From Archangium lipolyticum (GTDB taxonomy: Bacteria; Myxococcota; Myxococcia; Myxococcales; Myxococcaceae), in the NCBI RefSeq assembly GCF_024623785.1, contig NZ_JANKBZ010000003.1:1-64000 (forward strand): a stretch of 64,000 bases of DNA, read 5' to 3'. Each line of letters opens with the position of its first letter. The stretch's first letter is position 1. Under the pieces are notes generated by a model, which was not told the DNA's origin, searched no databases, and worked only from the letters and a program-made list of their open reading frames with translations. Below, one piece after another: positions 9,196 to 16,715 of this stretch. Both the position numbers and the translations under genes were made by a program.

Positions 9196-10530
9196 TCACT
9201 CCCCCCGGGACGCCTTGTCCTCGCGCCACCAGTGGCTCATCCGCTCGTGGATCTCCGCCTCGTGGCCCTCCTTGCTGGGTCGGTAGAAGATGGAGCGCTC
9301 CAGCGGCTCGGGCAGGTACGTTTGCCCGGGCGCGTAGTGGTCCTTGTAGTTCCACGGCGGCTGGTAGCCCTGCTTGTACCCCAGCTCCTTCATGAGCTCG
9401 GTGGGGGCGTTGCGCAGGTGGAGCGGTGGGGCCGCGTTGGGGTGGGCTTCCACCGCGGCCAGCGCCGCATCCATGGCCTGATAGGCCCGGTTGCTCTTCT
9501 TCGCCGTGGCCAGGGTGAGGGTGGCATGGGCGACGAAGATGCGCCCCTCCGGCATTCCCACGGAGTAGTAGCTCTCCTCGCACGAGCGTACGATGTTGAT
9601 GGCCTCGGGCATCGCCAGCCCCACGTCCTCCACGGCGATCACCTTGAGCCGGCGCCACAGCGCCACGTCATCCCCCGCCTGGAGCAGCCTCGCCGCCCAG
9701 AAGATGGCCCCCTGGGCGTTGGACCCCCTGCACGACTTCTGGAGGGCGCTCAGGAGGTCGAAGTGCTGATCCCCATCCTTGTCGTGCCTCGACAGGCGTG
9801 TGCCGATCCCCTGGACGGCGATCTCCCGTGTGATCTCCGCGCCATCGGCGGTGAGCTGGGCCGCCAGCTCCAGCGCCCCCAGCGCCTTGCGCACGTCGCC
9901 CCCGCTTCCCTCCGCCAGCACGGTGAGCGCCTCGTCGCTCGCCGTCAGCCGCCGGGCGCCGAGCCCCCGCTTCTCATCGGTGAGCGCACGCGAGAGCGCG
10001 GTCCGGATGTCCGCGGGGGTGAGCTCGCGCAGCTGGAAGACGCGGCACCTGCTGATGAGGGCGGGCCTCACCTCGAAGCTGACGTTCTCGGTCGTCGCCC
10101 CGAGGAGGAGCAGAAGACCGCTCTCGACGTGGGGCAGGGCCTGCTCCTGGACGTTCTTCGCCCAGCGGTGGATCTCATCCACGAAGACGACCGTCCGCCG
10201 GTGGTACTGGTTGCGCAGGCGCTCGGCCTCGGCCACCACCTCCCGGATGCGGGGGATGCCATCGGACACCGCCGAGAGGATGACGAACTCCGCGTCGACG
10301 CCCGCCGCCAGCATGCGCGCGAGCGTGGTCTTCCCCACGCCCGGAGGTCCCCAGAACAGGGAGGAGACGAGCGCCTTGCGCTCGATGAGCTGGCGCAAGG
10401 GGGCGCCAGGGCCGAGCAGGTGGGACTGCCCGATGAACTCATCGGGTGTGCGCGGGCGCATACGCTCGGCGAGCGGCGCGAAGCGGTTCACATCGACGGA
10501 AGCGGCGAACAGGTCGGGTCCTGCGGTCAT
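9196..10530 (-). CDS. rarA: Replication-associated recombination protein A (RarA/MgsA AAA ATPase)
   Basis: The 444-residue AAA+ ATPase has RFAPLAERMRPRTPDEFIGQ, Walker A GPPGVGKTT, Walker B VVFVDEIHRW, sensor 1 LLGATTENVSFEV and SRCRVF. The C-terminal clamp-loader-like region has RGSNAQGAIFWAARLLQAGD and ALWRRLKVIAVEDVGLAMPE. These match RarA/MgsA (WRNIP1 homologue), which acts at stalled replication forks with SSB and RecA. The start at 10530 (MTAGPDLF) leaves a normal family N-terminus; the upstream extension from 10626 is Arg-rich and unconserved. It converges on the LysR gene with 19 bases between stops, and is probably expressed alone. Confidence 0.93.
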   Translation of the reverse strand: MTAGPDLFAASVDVNRFAPLAERMRPRTPDEFIGQSHLLGPGAPLRQLIERKALVSSLFWGPPGVGKTTLARMLAAGVDAEFVILSAVSDGIPRIREVVAEAERLRNQYHRRTVVFVDEIHRWAKNVQEQALPHVESGLLLLLGATTENVSFEVRPALISRCRVFQLRELTPADIRTALSRALTDEKRGLGARRLTASDEALTVLAEGSGGDVRKALGALELAAQLTADGAEITREIAVQGIGTRLSRHDKDGDQHFDLLSALQKSCRGSNAQGAIFWAARLLQAGDDVALWRRLKVIAVEDVGLAMPEAINIVRSCEESYYSVGMPEGRIFVAHATLTLATAKKSNRAYQAMDAALAAVEAHPNAAPPLHLRNAPTELMKELGYKQGYQPPWNYKDHYAPGQTYLPEPLERSIFYRPSKEGHEAEIHERMSHWWREDKASRGE

Positions 10531-10616
10531 CGGGAGAGCGTCTCTGCTTCGGCCAGGAGCCAGCCACGGACGCGTTGCGCCGGGACGGTGCCGGACCAGG
10601 AGGAAGAACCGGCGGC

Positions 10617-10664
10617 ACCCTAACAAACCAGGGGGCGCCGCGCAGCGCCCTCACGGGCCGTGAG
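10617..10664 (-). terminator. Possible terminator hairpins after the immunity genes
   Basis: Read on the minus strand just past the stop at 10689, there is a hairpin with CTCACG/CGTGAG arms (10650-10664). A second has GGGCGC/GCGCCC arms (10633-10638 and 10645-10650) and is followed by CCTGGTTTGTTAG. The tail is T-rich but not a clean T-run, so termination is plausible rather than certain. Confidence 0.4.
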
Positions 10665-10688
10665 GCCCGGCTCGACCAGGGCTCAAGG

Positions 10689-11159
10689 CTAGACCTCCTC
10701 GTCGGGCAGAAGCGTGAGCAGCAACTCGTCGTCGGGCCCCATGGGGCGCCAGCCGGGGGGCGGTGGCGCGGCGAGGAGCGCGTCGCCAGCCCTCCTTACG
10801 CGCTCCTCATGGGTTGTTGGGGTATAGGCAGTCCACGTGCCGAGCGCCAAGGCAACCTCTCCACGATTTTCATCGTCCAGAACGGCCGGCCAGCCGTTCG
10901 GGAGACTCTCGGACAGTTCGCGCACGAGCACGTCGCGCACAAAGCGCGTGACCCGTTTGCTCTGCTCGGCCTCAGCGAGCAACCCGCTCAACACCTGCAC
11001 GGCGGCAACGTCGTCATTGCCCAGTTCCTCGGCCAGCAAATACAAAGGGACGGCAGGGCGCGCCTCGGCGAAGGCGGTGAGCGAATCATAGCCGCGCTCG
11101 CGGACCCGCTCATACAGGCGCGCCTTCACGTTGCCCTGCCAGGCACGTCCGCCGCTCAT
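10689..11159 (-). CDS. Candidate immunity protein, second tandem copy
   Basis: The 156-residue acidic cytoplasmic-looking protein (no signal peptide, no membrane segment) aligns without gaps with the 156-residue product just upstream; by eye about 119 of 156 positions are identical. Shared blocks are RLYERVRERGYDSLTAFAEA, LPNGWPAVLDD, TPTTHEERVRR and PPPPGWRP with GPDDELLLTLLPDEE. The family is not recognised by name. It lies 52 bases after the first copy, in a unit headed by a toxin-like gene, so immunity or neutralisation is inferred from context only. Differences cluster at residues 36-40, 61-69, 71-85 and 100-112, where a toxin-specific surface might lie. The longer in-frame start at 11312 would overlap the other copy and is rejected. 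Confidence 0.65.
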   Translation of the reverse strand: MSGGRAWQGNVKARLYERVRERGYDSLTAFAEARPAVPLYLLAEELGNDDVAAVQVLSGLLAEAEQSKRVTRFVRDVLVRELSESLPNGWPAVLDDENRGEVALALGTWTAYTPTTHEERVRRAGDALLAAPPPPGWRPMGPDDELLLTLLPDEEV

Positions 11160-11211
11160 GGTCCTCTGGGAGCCATCAGGCGGTGCTGACGAATCAAGTA
11201 AAGGGCGCCGT

Positions 11212-11682
11212 TCAAGCTTCCTCATCAGGCAAAAGCGTGAGCAGCAACTCGTCGTCGGGTCCAAGGGGGCGCCAACCGGGGGGCGGTGGCGTGGCGAGGA
11301 GCGCGTCGCCAACCCTCCTCACACGCTCCTCATGGGTTGTTGGGGTAAAGGAACTCCACAACCCGAGTGCTTTGGCGACCTTGAAACGGTTTGCGTCGTC
11401 AAGGACAGCCGGCCAGCCGTTTGGGAGACACGCGCACAGTTCTCGCACGAGTTGTCCGCGCACCAGGCGTGTGACCTGATGGTTCCGCTCCGCTTCAGCC
11501 ACCAGTCCACTGAATACCTGCACGCCGGCGACATCGTCCGGACCAAGCTCCTCGGCCAGTGTCACCAGCGAAGCGGTAGGGCGCGCCTCGGCGAAGGCGG
11601 TGAGCGAATCGTAGCCGCGCTCGCGAACCCGCTCGTACAAACGGACTTTCCAATTGCCCTCCCAGGAACGGTCCTCGCTCAT
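11212..11682 (-). CDS. Candidate immunity protein, first tandem copy
   Basis: The 156-residue protein begins MSEDRSWEGNWKVRLYERVR and ends GPDDELLLTLLPDEEA. Its ATG overlaps the stop codon of the toxin-like gene (ATGA), which implies translational coupling and a matched partner. No enzymatic motif is visible; the composition is acidic and helix-favouring. It is paralogous to the gene 52 bases downstream. In polymorphic toxin loci, tandem immunity copies often protect against variant toxins, so this pair may guard against two alleles. The function is inferred, not shown. Confidence 0.68.
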   Translation of the reverse strand: MSEDRSWEGNWKVRLYERVRERGYDSLTAFAEARPTASLVTLAEELGPDDVAGVQVFSGLVAEAERNHQVTRLVRGQLVRELCACLPNGWPAVLDDANRFKVAKALGLWSSFTPTTHEERVRRVGDALLATPPPPGWRPLGPDDELLLTLLPDEEA

Positions 11683-12986
11683 TGTCCACCCCAGGGCGTG
11701 AAATTCATCGGGATCTTGTACACCTTCATACGCTCCGCGACGATGTCCAGCACCTCGTTCCGCGTCAACAGTCGACCTAGCCTGAGCTCAGCGTCCTGGA
11801 GCGCCTTCATGATCATCCGGTTCCATTCACCCGGCCATGTGCGTCCCAGCTTCCAGTTCCCACCGCCGTGAATGGCCTCGTGGTGCGCCCGCTCCAGCTT
11901 GACGCAGAACTGGTCAACGTCCATCTCGCCGGTGAAGCCTCGCTTCTCGAACCACTCGCGGAACTCCTTGGGCAGGACGTGGTGCCGCGGTGGCTCGGAC
12001 ATGCCAGCCCCTGCTTTACCCGTCTCGTGCATGGCCCTCACCTTGGGCCCATCTCCAAGCGCCTCGCGCACACCCCGCGGCAGTTCGCCGTGTGCCCGCG
12101 CCAGCATCGCCTGTCCTGCCTGAATCCGCACGGCGGCGCTGACGACGGGCAGAGAGAGGACGCCCGCGCGCACCAGGTGGCGCACCAGTTCCACCCACTC
12201 GGCGGACACGACGATCCGCGTGCCCATCATCACGCCGTCGCCGCCTACCGCCAGGCCGATGCCAACCAGGGTGGGAGCGGATGGATGCATCGAGGGTAGC
12301 GAGAGCCTCATCGTCGACAGCATGGTGACGGTCTCGATGGCTTCCTTGAGCAGCAGCACCTTCTGGAGGTTCTCCGCCGCCACGCGCATTCTCTCCACGG
12401 TGGCCGCGAATTCGCTCGTGAGATGGCCTACCAGCGGGGGCACGTCTTGTGCCGCGGCCTCCACCTGTCCGTGCTCCCGAGAGGAGAGCGCTGTCATGGT
12501 GGGCTCGAGCATCTCCTGCCTGCGCCACATGTCCGCGAAGAGCGTCTCCACGGGGTGGAGCTGTTGCCTGAGCGCGACGTCGGCGAGGTTGAGGAAGTCG
12601 AGCCAGACGGCGAGTAGGAGCGAGCCCACCATGGCGGCTTCCAGTCGCGGGCCGGCCACGCGCAACAGGGCGAGCTGCATGTCCGGGTCCTCCACCTCCG
12701 AAGCAGCGTTGGCCAGCCGGGTGGCGGCGGCGAGCTGGGCCTCCATCCACCGCAGTTGCGTGACGCCGTAGTCGGCGTAGCGGAGGAAGACACCGTTGCC
12801 GCTGGCGAGGCCCCGGCTACTGGCCTTGAGCCGGGCGAGCTCGCCGGAAATGCGGCGGGTGGAGCCGGACACTTCGCGAAGGGCACCGCGAAACGCCAAC
12901 TGGGCCGAGACGGCCCTCTGCCGCGTCTCCCGTTCAGCGCTGTCCGACTGGGAGAGCAGCAGCAACACCAGCAGCGTGGCCGTCAT
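11679..12986 (-). CDS. Candidate polymorphic toxin with TIGR02269/DUF2380-like His-rich C-terminal domain
   Basis: The 435-residue protein starts MTATLLVLLLLSQSDSA, a hydrophobic export signal without a lipobox cysteine. A long helical middle region (about 20-330) includes hydrophobic stretches (MVGSLLLAVWLDFLNLADVA and TLVGIGLAVGGDGVMM). The last 101 residues carry HHVLPKEFREWF (His335-His336), then HHEAIHGGGNW (His368, His369, His373) and a Trp-rich WPGEWNRM. That His pattern is what I recall for the C-terminus of the myxobacterial TIGR02269/DUF2380 family, and it resembles HNH/AHH-like nuclease domains of polymorphic toxins. SitA toxins of Myxococcus, delivered by outer membrane exchange, are lipoproteins of this general kind, but the lipobox is missing here. 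The start at 12986 is fixed by CGGAGGCGCTG immediately upstream. Nuclease activity is inference. Confidence 0.65.
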   Translation of the reverse strand: MTATLLVLLLLSQSDSAERETRQRAVSAQLAFRGALREVSGSTRRISGELARLKASSRGLASGNGVFLRYADYGVTQLRWMEAQLAAATRLANAASEVEDPDMQLALLRVAGPRLEAAMVGSLLLAVWLDFLNLADVALRQQLHPVETLFADMWRRQEMLEPTMTALSSREHGQVEAAAQDVPPLVGHLTSEFAATVERMRVAAENLQKVLLLKEAIETVTMLSTMRLSLPSMHPSAPTLVGIGLAVGGDGVMMGTRIVVSAEWVELVRHLVRAGVLSLPVVSAAVRIQAGQAMLARAHGELPRGVREALGDGPKVRAMHETGKAGAGMSEPPRHHVLPKEFREWFEKRGFTGEMDVDQFCVKLERAHHEAIHGGGNWKLGRTWPGEWNRMIMKALQDAELRLGRLLTRNEVLDIVAERMKVYKIPMNFTPWGGQ

Positions 12987-13056
12987 CAGCGCCTCCGATG
13001 GGGACTTCCACTGTAGCTGGCACCTCTGACGCGTCCGGAGGTAGGCTCCGGGAGCC

Positions 13057-13755
13057 GTGACCGAACGAGCCTCCATCCTGGTCGTCGATGATGATCCGCA
13101 CCTGCGCGAGGTGGTGGGCTTCGCGCTCGGGCAGGCGGGCTTCCATGTGGAGCAGGCCTCCAACGGGCGCGCGGGGCTGGAGCAGGTGCGCCGCTCCGTG
13201 CCCGCGTTGATCGTCCTGGACATCATGATGCCCGAGATGGACGGGCTGGAGATGTGCCGCGAGGTACGCCGCTCCCACGAGATCCCCATCGTGTTCCTCT
13301 CCTCGCGAGACGATGAGGTGGACCGCATCCTGGGTCTGGAACTGGGTGGCGACGACTACCTCACCAAGCCGTTCAGCCCGCGCGAGCTGGTCGCACGCGT
13401 CAAGGCCGTGCTGCGGCGCGCCCGTGCTCCCGCGAGCCCCGTCGCCCCCGCATCCGCGTCCCAGGTGTTGCGGCGTGGACCCCTGCGGTTGGATCTCGAC
13501 CTGTGGCGCGCCTACTGGAACGAGCGCGAGGTGGTGCTCACGGTCACCGAGTTCCACCTGCTCGCCGCGCTCCTCCGCGCCCCCGGCAAGGCCTTCACCC
13601 GGGACGAGCTGATGACGCGCGTCTACGAGGACGTCGTGGTGAGTGATCGCACCATCGACAGCCACGTGCGTCACATCCGGCAGAAGTTCGCCGCCGCTGG
13701 AGGCGAAGTCATCCAGACGGTCCATGGTCTTGGCTACCGGCTCGCCATCCCCTGA
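13057..13755 (+). CDS. OmpR/PhoB-type response regulator
   Basis: The 232-residue protein starts with GTG at 13057, preceded by CTCCGGGAG. The receiver domain (5-118) has ILVVDDDP, the phosphorylation site Asp55 in LIVLDIMMPEMDG, FLSSRDDEVD and YLTKPF with Lys. The winged-helix effector domain (about 140-232) has TVTEFHLLAALLRAPGKAFT, RDELMTRVYEDV and TIDSHVRHIRQKF. It overlaps the histidine kinase gene by about 32 bases, so the two form a cognate pair. Two cytochrome P450 genes follow and are candidate targets or co-expressed genes. It is divergent from the toxin-like gene with only 70 bases between. Confidence 0.92.
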   Translation: MTERASILVVDDDPHLREVVGFALGQAGFHVEQASNGRAGLEQVRRSVPALIVLDIMMPEMDGLEMCREVRRSHEIPIVFLSSRDDEVDRILGLELGGDDYLTKPFSPRELVARVKAVLRRARAPASPVAPASASQVLRRGPLRLDLDLWRAYWNEREVVLTVTEFHLLAALLRAPGKAFTRDELMTRVYEDVVVSDRTIDSHVRHIRQKFAAAGGEVIQTVHGLGYRLAIP

Positions 13756-15421
13756 ACGCAAGCGCGCCCGCCCGCGCCTGTGGATGGTCTTCGCGGCGGT
13801 GGGCCTCGGCGCCCCCATGCTCGCGCTGCTCGGCCTGTCGCTCGTCCGCGTCTACGACGATCAGCTCATCCGCCAGACGGAGACCGAGCTCATCGCCCAG
13901 GGCGTCGTGGTGACCGAGGTGTACCGCGAGCTGCTGCGCGAACAGGTGGGGACCGAGCCCTACGGCGTGGGCCGCCTCGCTCCCTGGCCCTTCCCGGGCC
14001 CCAGTGGTTCGCACCTGCGGCCCATCCTCCCGTCGCTCCGGGCCTCGTCCAAGGTGCTCCCCGCCGTGGAGGAGCCTCCGCTCTCCGCCATCCCCGCCGA
14101 GCCCCGCGCGCTTCACGCGGGCGAGCGGCTCTCACCGCTGCTCATCCAGGTGGCGCGCTCCACCCTGGCCGGCATCCGCGTGGTGGACACCCAGGGCGTG
14201 GTGGTGGCCAGCAGCTCCTCGGGTCTGGGGACCTCGCTGGTGGCCCGCGAGGAGGTGCAGCGCGCCCTGCGCGGAGAGCACGGCGGCGTGCTGCGCCGGC
14301 GCCTCGCGGACCCCGAGGACGCTCCGCTCGCGTCCCTCAGCCGTGACACCGGCGTCCGGGTGACCGTGGTGCTGCCCATCCTCGAGGGAGAGCGTGTCTG
14401 GGGCGCGGTGGTCCTCTCCCGCACGCCCATGACGTTCGCCAAGGCGGTCTACGCCGACCGCTGGAACCTCACCGCCACCGCGCTGGTGCTGGTGGCCGTG
14501 GTGGCGCTGATGTCGCTGGCCGCGGCCACGTTGGTGGTACGACCGGTGAGGGCCCTCGTCCGGCAGACGCGGGCCATCGCCACCAGCGCCCCCGAGGGCT
14601 TCGTCCCCGTGTCGCGCCCGGTGGTGGAGGAGCTCGCCGAGCTCTCCGAGTCCCTGGCCGGCATGGCCACCGCGCTGAGGGACCGCAATCAGTACATCCG
14701 TTCGTTCGCGGCCAACGTGTCGCACGAGTTCAAGACGCCGCTCGCCTCCATCCAGGGCGCGGTGGAGCTGCTGCGCGACAGCGCCGATGCCATGTCTCCC
14801 GCGCAGCGCGAGCGCTTCCTCTCCAACATCGACGCGGACGCCCGGCGCCTCACGCGGCTGGTGCAGCGGTTGCTGGAGCTGGCCCGCGCGGACTCGCTGG
14901 TGGCCCGTCCCGCGAGCACCGGGTTGGCTCCGTTGCTGGCCTCGCTCGCGGAGCGCGCCCGGGCCCAGGGTCTCTCCGTGGAGGTGGGCACCGTCCCCTC
15001 GGGGCTCCGGCTGGGCCTGCCCGCCGAGGTGCTGGAGGACATCGTCTGGCAGCTCATCACCAACGCCTCGCAGCATGGCGGAGAAGGTGTGTGTGTGTGG
15101 CTGGAGGCGGATGCGGTGGGCGAGGGGAGGGCGCGGGTTCTGGTGCGGGACGATGGGAAGGGCATCTCCGAGTCCAACCGGGCGCGCGTCTTCGATGCCT
15201 TCTTCACCACGGCGAGGGAGCGGGGAGGAACGGGGCTCGGCCTGACCATCGCCCAGTCGATGCTGCGCGCCTTCGGGGCGAGCCTGGAGTTGTTGCCACC
15301 ACAAGGGAAGGGGGCCGCCTTCGCCGTGGTGGCGGCCGGCGGCACGGGGGGCTACCCAGGAGCATCGGCACAGGGTGAAATGGGACGGTCGTCCATCCCT
15401 CACCCCTCGCCGCCACCATGA
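13724..15421 (+). CDS. Membrane sensor histidine kinase (partner of the adjacent response regulator)
   Basis: This 565-residue kinase has an Arg/Lys-rich N-terminus and a membrane helix (MVFAAVGLGAPMLALLGLSL). An extracytoplasmic sensor region of about 200 residues follows. A second helix (LVLVAVVALMSLAAATLVV), a HAMP-like linker and the HisKA helix NVSHEFKTPLASIQG (His334) come next. The HATPase has LITNASQHG, VRDDGKGI, FDAFFTT and GGTGLGLTIAQSM. The start at 13724 overlaps the regulator gene and keeps the basic residues before the first helix; 13784 is an alternative that begins directly at the helix. The sensor part has several Pro-rich segments and is not recognised, so the signal is unknown. 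Its stop overlaps the first P450 start (ATGA). Confidence 0.88.
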   Translation: MVLATGSPSPERKRARPRLWMVFAAVGLGAPMLALLGLSLVRVYDDQLIRQTETELIAQGVVVTEVYRELLREQVGTEPYGVGRLAPWPFPGPSGSHLRPILPSLRASSKVLPAVEEPPLSAIPAEPRALHAGERLSPLLIQVARSTLAGIRVVDTQGVVVASSSSGLGTSLVAREEVQRALRGEHGGVLRRRLADPEDAPLASLSRDTGVRVTVVLPILEGERVWGAVVLSRTPMTFAKAVYADRWNLTATALVLVAVVALMSLAAATLVVRPVRALVRQTRAIATSAPEGFVPVSRPVVEELAELSESLAGMATALRDRNQYIRSFAANVSHEFKTPLASIQGAVELLRDSADAMSPAQRERFLSNIDADARRLTRLVQRLLELARADSLVARPASTGLAPLLASLAERARAQGLSVEVGTVPSGLRLGLPAEVLEDIVWQLITNASQHGGEGVCVWLEADAVGEGRARVLVRDDGKGISESNRARVFDAFFTTARERGGTGLGLTIAQSMLRAFGASLELLPPQGKGAAFAVVAAGGTGGYPGASAQGEMGRSSIPHPSPPP

Positions 15422-16635
15422 TCAACACCACCAGCCCGACCCCTCCGCGCTACGACTTCTTCACCCCGGAGGTGGTCCGCGACGCCCACCCGCTGCTGAC
15501 CCGGATCCGCTCCGAGGACCCGGTGCACTTCAGCCCCCAGCTCGGCGGCTGGCTGCTCACCCGCCATTCCGATGTCGTCGCGGCGCTCAAGGATCCCCGC
15601 TTCATCCAGGCCACCGGCACCGGCCGGCTGGACGCGATGCCCGAGGAGGCCCGCCAGCAGCTCCGCCCCCTGCGTGACTCCATCCGGCTGTGGATGGGCA
15701 ACGACAGCACCGAGGACCACCTCCGCTTCCAGCGCATCCTCAAGAAGTACTTCACGCCCTCGACGCTCGAGGCCCTGCGTCCGCGCATCCAGGAGCTCAC
15801 CAACGAGCTGCTCGACGCCGCGCAGGCCCGGGGCAAGGCCGAGGTCGTCAGCGAGCTGGCCTACCCTCTGCCCGCCAACGTCATCGCCGAGATGCTCGGT
15901 GTGCCCACGAAGGACCGCGAGCTGCTTCAGACCTGGTCGCGCGATCTGCTCAACATCTTCCGGAGCTCCTCCATGGAGCAGCTCCTGCAGAGCCAGAAGA
16001 GCGTGATGGAGATGACCGACTACATGCGGCCCATCGTCGCCGAGCACCGCGTCAATCCCCGCAAGGATCTCATCAGCGTCTTCGTGGAGGAGGAGGCCGC
16101 CGGCAACATCCGCAACACCGAGGAGATCGCCGCCAACTGCGTGCTGCTCCTGTTCGCTGGCCACGAGACGACGGCCAACCTCATCTGCAACGGCCTGTCG
16201 GCGCTGCTCGATCACCCCGACCAGCTCGCGCAGCTGCGCTCCAACCCGGAGCTGATGCCGTCCGCCGTGGAGGAGATGCTGCGCTACTCGGGTATCGGCG
16301 GCGTCATCTTGCGCGTGGCCGGCACGCAGATCGAAATGGGTGGCAAGCAGATCCAACCCGGGCAGCTCGTGTTCGTCAGCCTGGCTTCCGCCAACCGTGA
16401 CTCGGACTCGTTCCCCGAGGGAGGCCGGTTCGACATCACCCGGAAGCACAACAAGCACGTCACGTTCGGCTACGGGGCCTACTACTGCCTGGGCGCCTCG
16501 CTGGCCCGTCTCGAGGCGCAGGTCTTCTTCTCCACCTTCCTGCCCCGCTTCCCCAACCTGCGGCTGGAGAACCGGGAGTGGGTGCCGTCGCCTCCGCTGG
16601 GCCGGCAGCTGACCGCACTCAACGTGACCCTCTGA
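15418..16635 (+). CDS. Cytochrome P450 with Tyr in the heme-binding loop
   Basis: The 405-residue bacterial class I-type P450 has the I-helix oxygen-activation motif LLFAGHETTANL, the K-helix EMLR (ExxR), and the heme loop TFGYGAYYCLGASLARLEAQ with Cys357 as thiolate ligand. Most bacterial P450s have His or Arg two residues before the cysteine (FGxGxHxCLG); here the residue is Tyr, which could change contact with a heme propionate. No membrane anchor is present, so it is a soluble enzyme needing ferredoxin/ferredoxin reductase from elsewhere. The substrate is not predictable. The start overlaps the kinase stop by four bases (ATGA), suggesting co-expression with the two-component pair. Confidence 0.92.
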   Translation: MINTTSPTPPRYDFFTPEVVRDAHPLLTRIRSEDPVHFSPQLGGWLLTRHSDVVAALKDPRFIQATGTGRLDAMPEEARQQLRPLRDSIRLWMGNDSTEDHLRFQRILKKYFTPSTLEALRPRIQELTNELLDAAQARGKAEVVSELAYPLPANVIAEMLGVPTKDRELLQTWSRDLLNIFRSSSMEQLLQSQKSVMEMTDYMRPIVAEHRVNPRKDLISVFVEEEAAGNIRNTEEIAANCVLLLFAGHETTANLICNGLSALLDHPDQLAQLRSNPELMPSAVEEMLRYSGIGGVILRVAGTQIEMGGKQIQPGQLVFVSLASANRDSDSFPEGGRFDITRKHNKHVTFGYGAYYCLGASLARLEAQVFFSTFLPRFPNLRLENREWVPSPPLGRQLTALNVTL

Positions 16636-16656
16636 GCCTTCGGGCCTCCTGACCTG

Positions 16657-16687
16657 GCTCCTCCCTCCGTTCGCGGTGGGGAGGAGC
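16657..16687. terminator. Hairpin between the two P450 genes
   Basis: GCTCCTCCC (16657-16665) and GGGAGGAGC (16679-16687) form a nine-base-pair stem with a 13-base loop in the 80-base gap. No T-run follows. It may reduce read-through or stabilise the upstream message, leaving the second P450 with a partly separate transcript. Confidence 0.4.
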
Positions 16688-16715
16688 GCTGGATCGCGCG
16701 GCGCATGCGGGTAGC

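Noticed and set aside
11679-12986. Calling the toxin a SitA lipoprotein
   Set aside because: The N-terminus has no lipobox cysteine, so the assignment to the SitA delivery route is not supported; only the C-terminal resemblance is kept.
11679-13328. A longer toxin protein starting at 13328
   Set aside because: The extra 114 residues are antisense to the response regulator gene; the ATG at 12986 has GGAGGCGCTG directly before it and begins the signal sequence.
16657-16687. A riboswitch or attenuator between the P450 genes
   Set aside because: Only one simple hairpin is present, with no alternative pairing or leader peptide.
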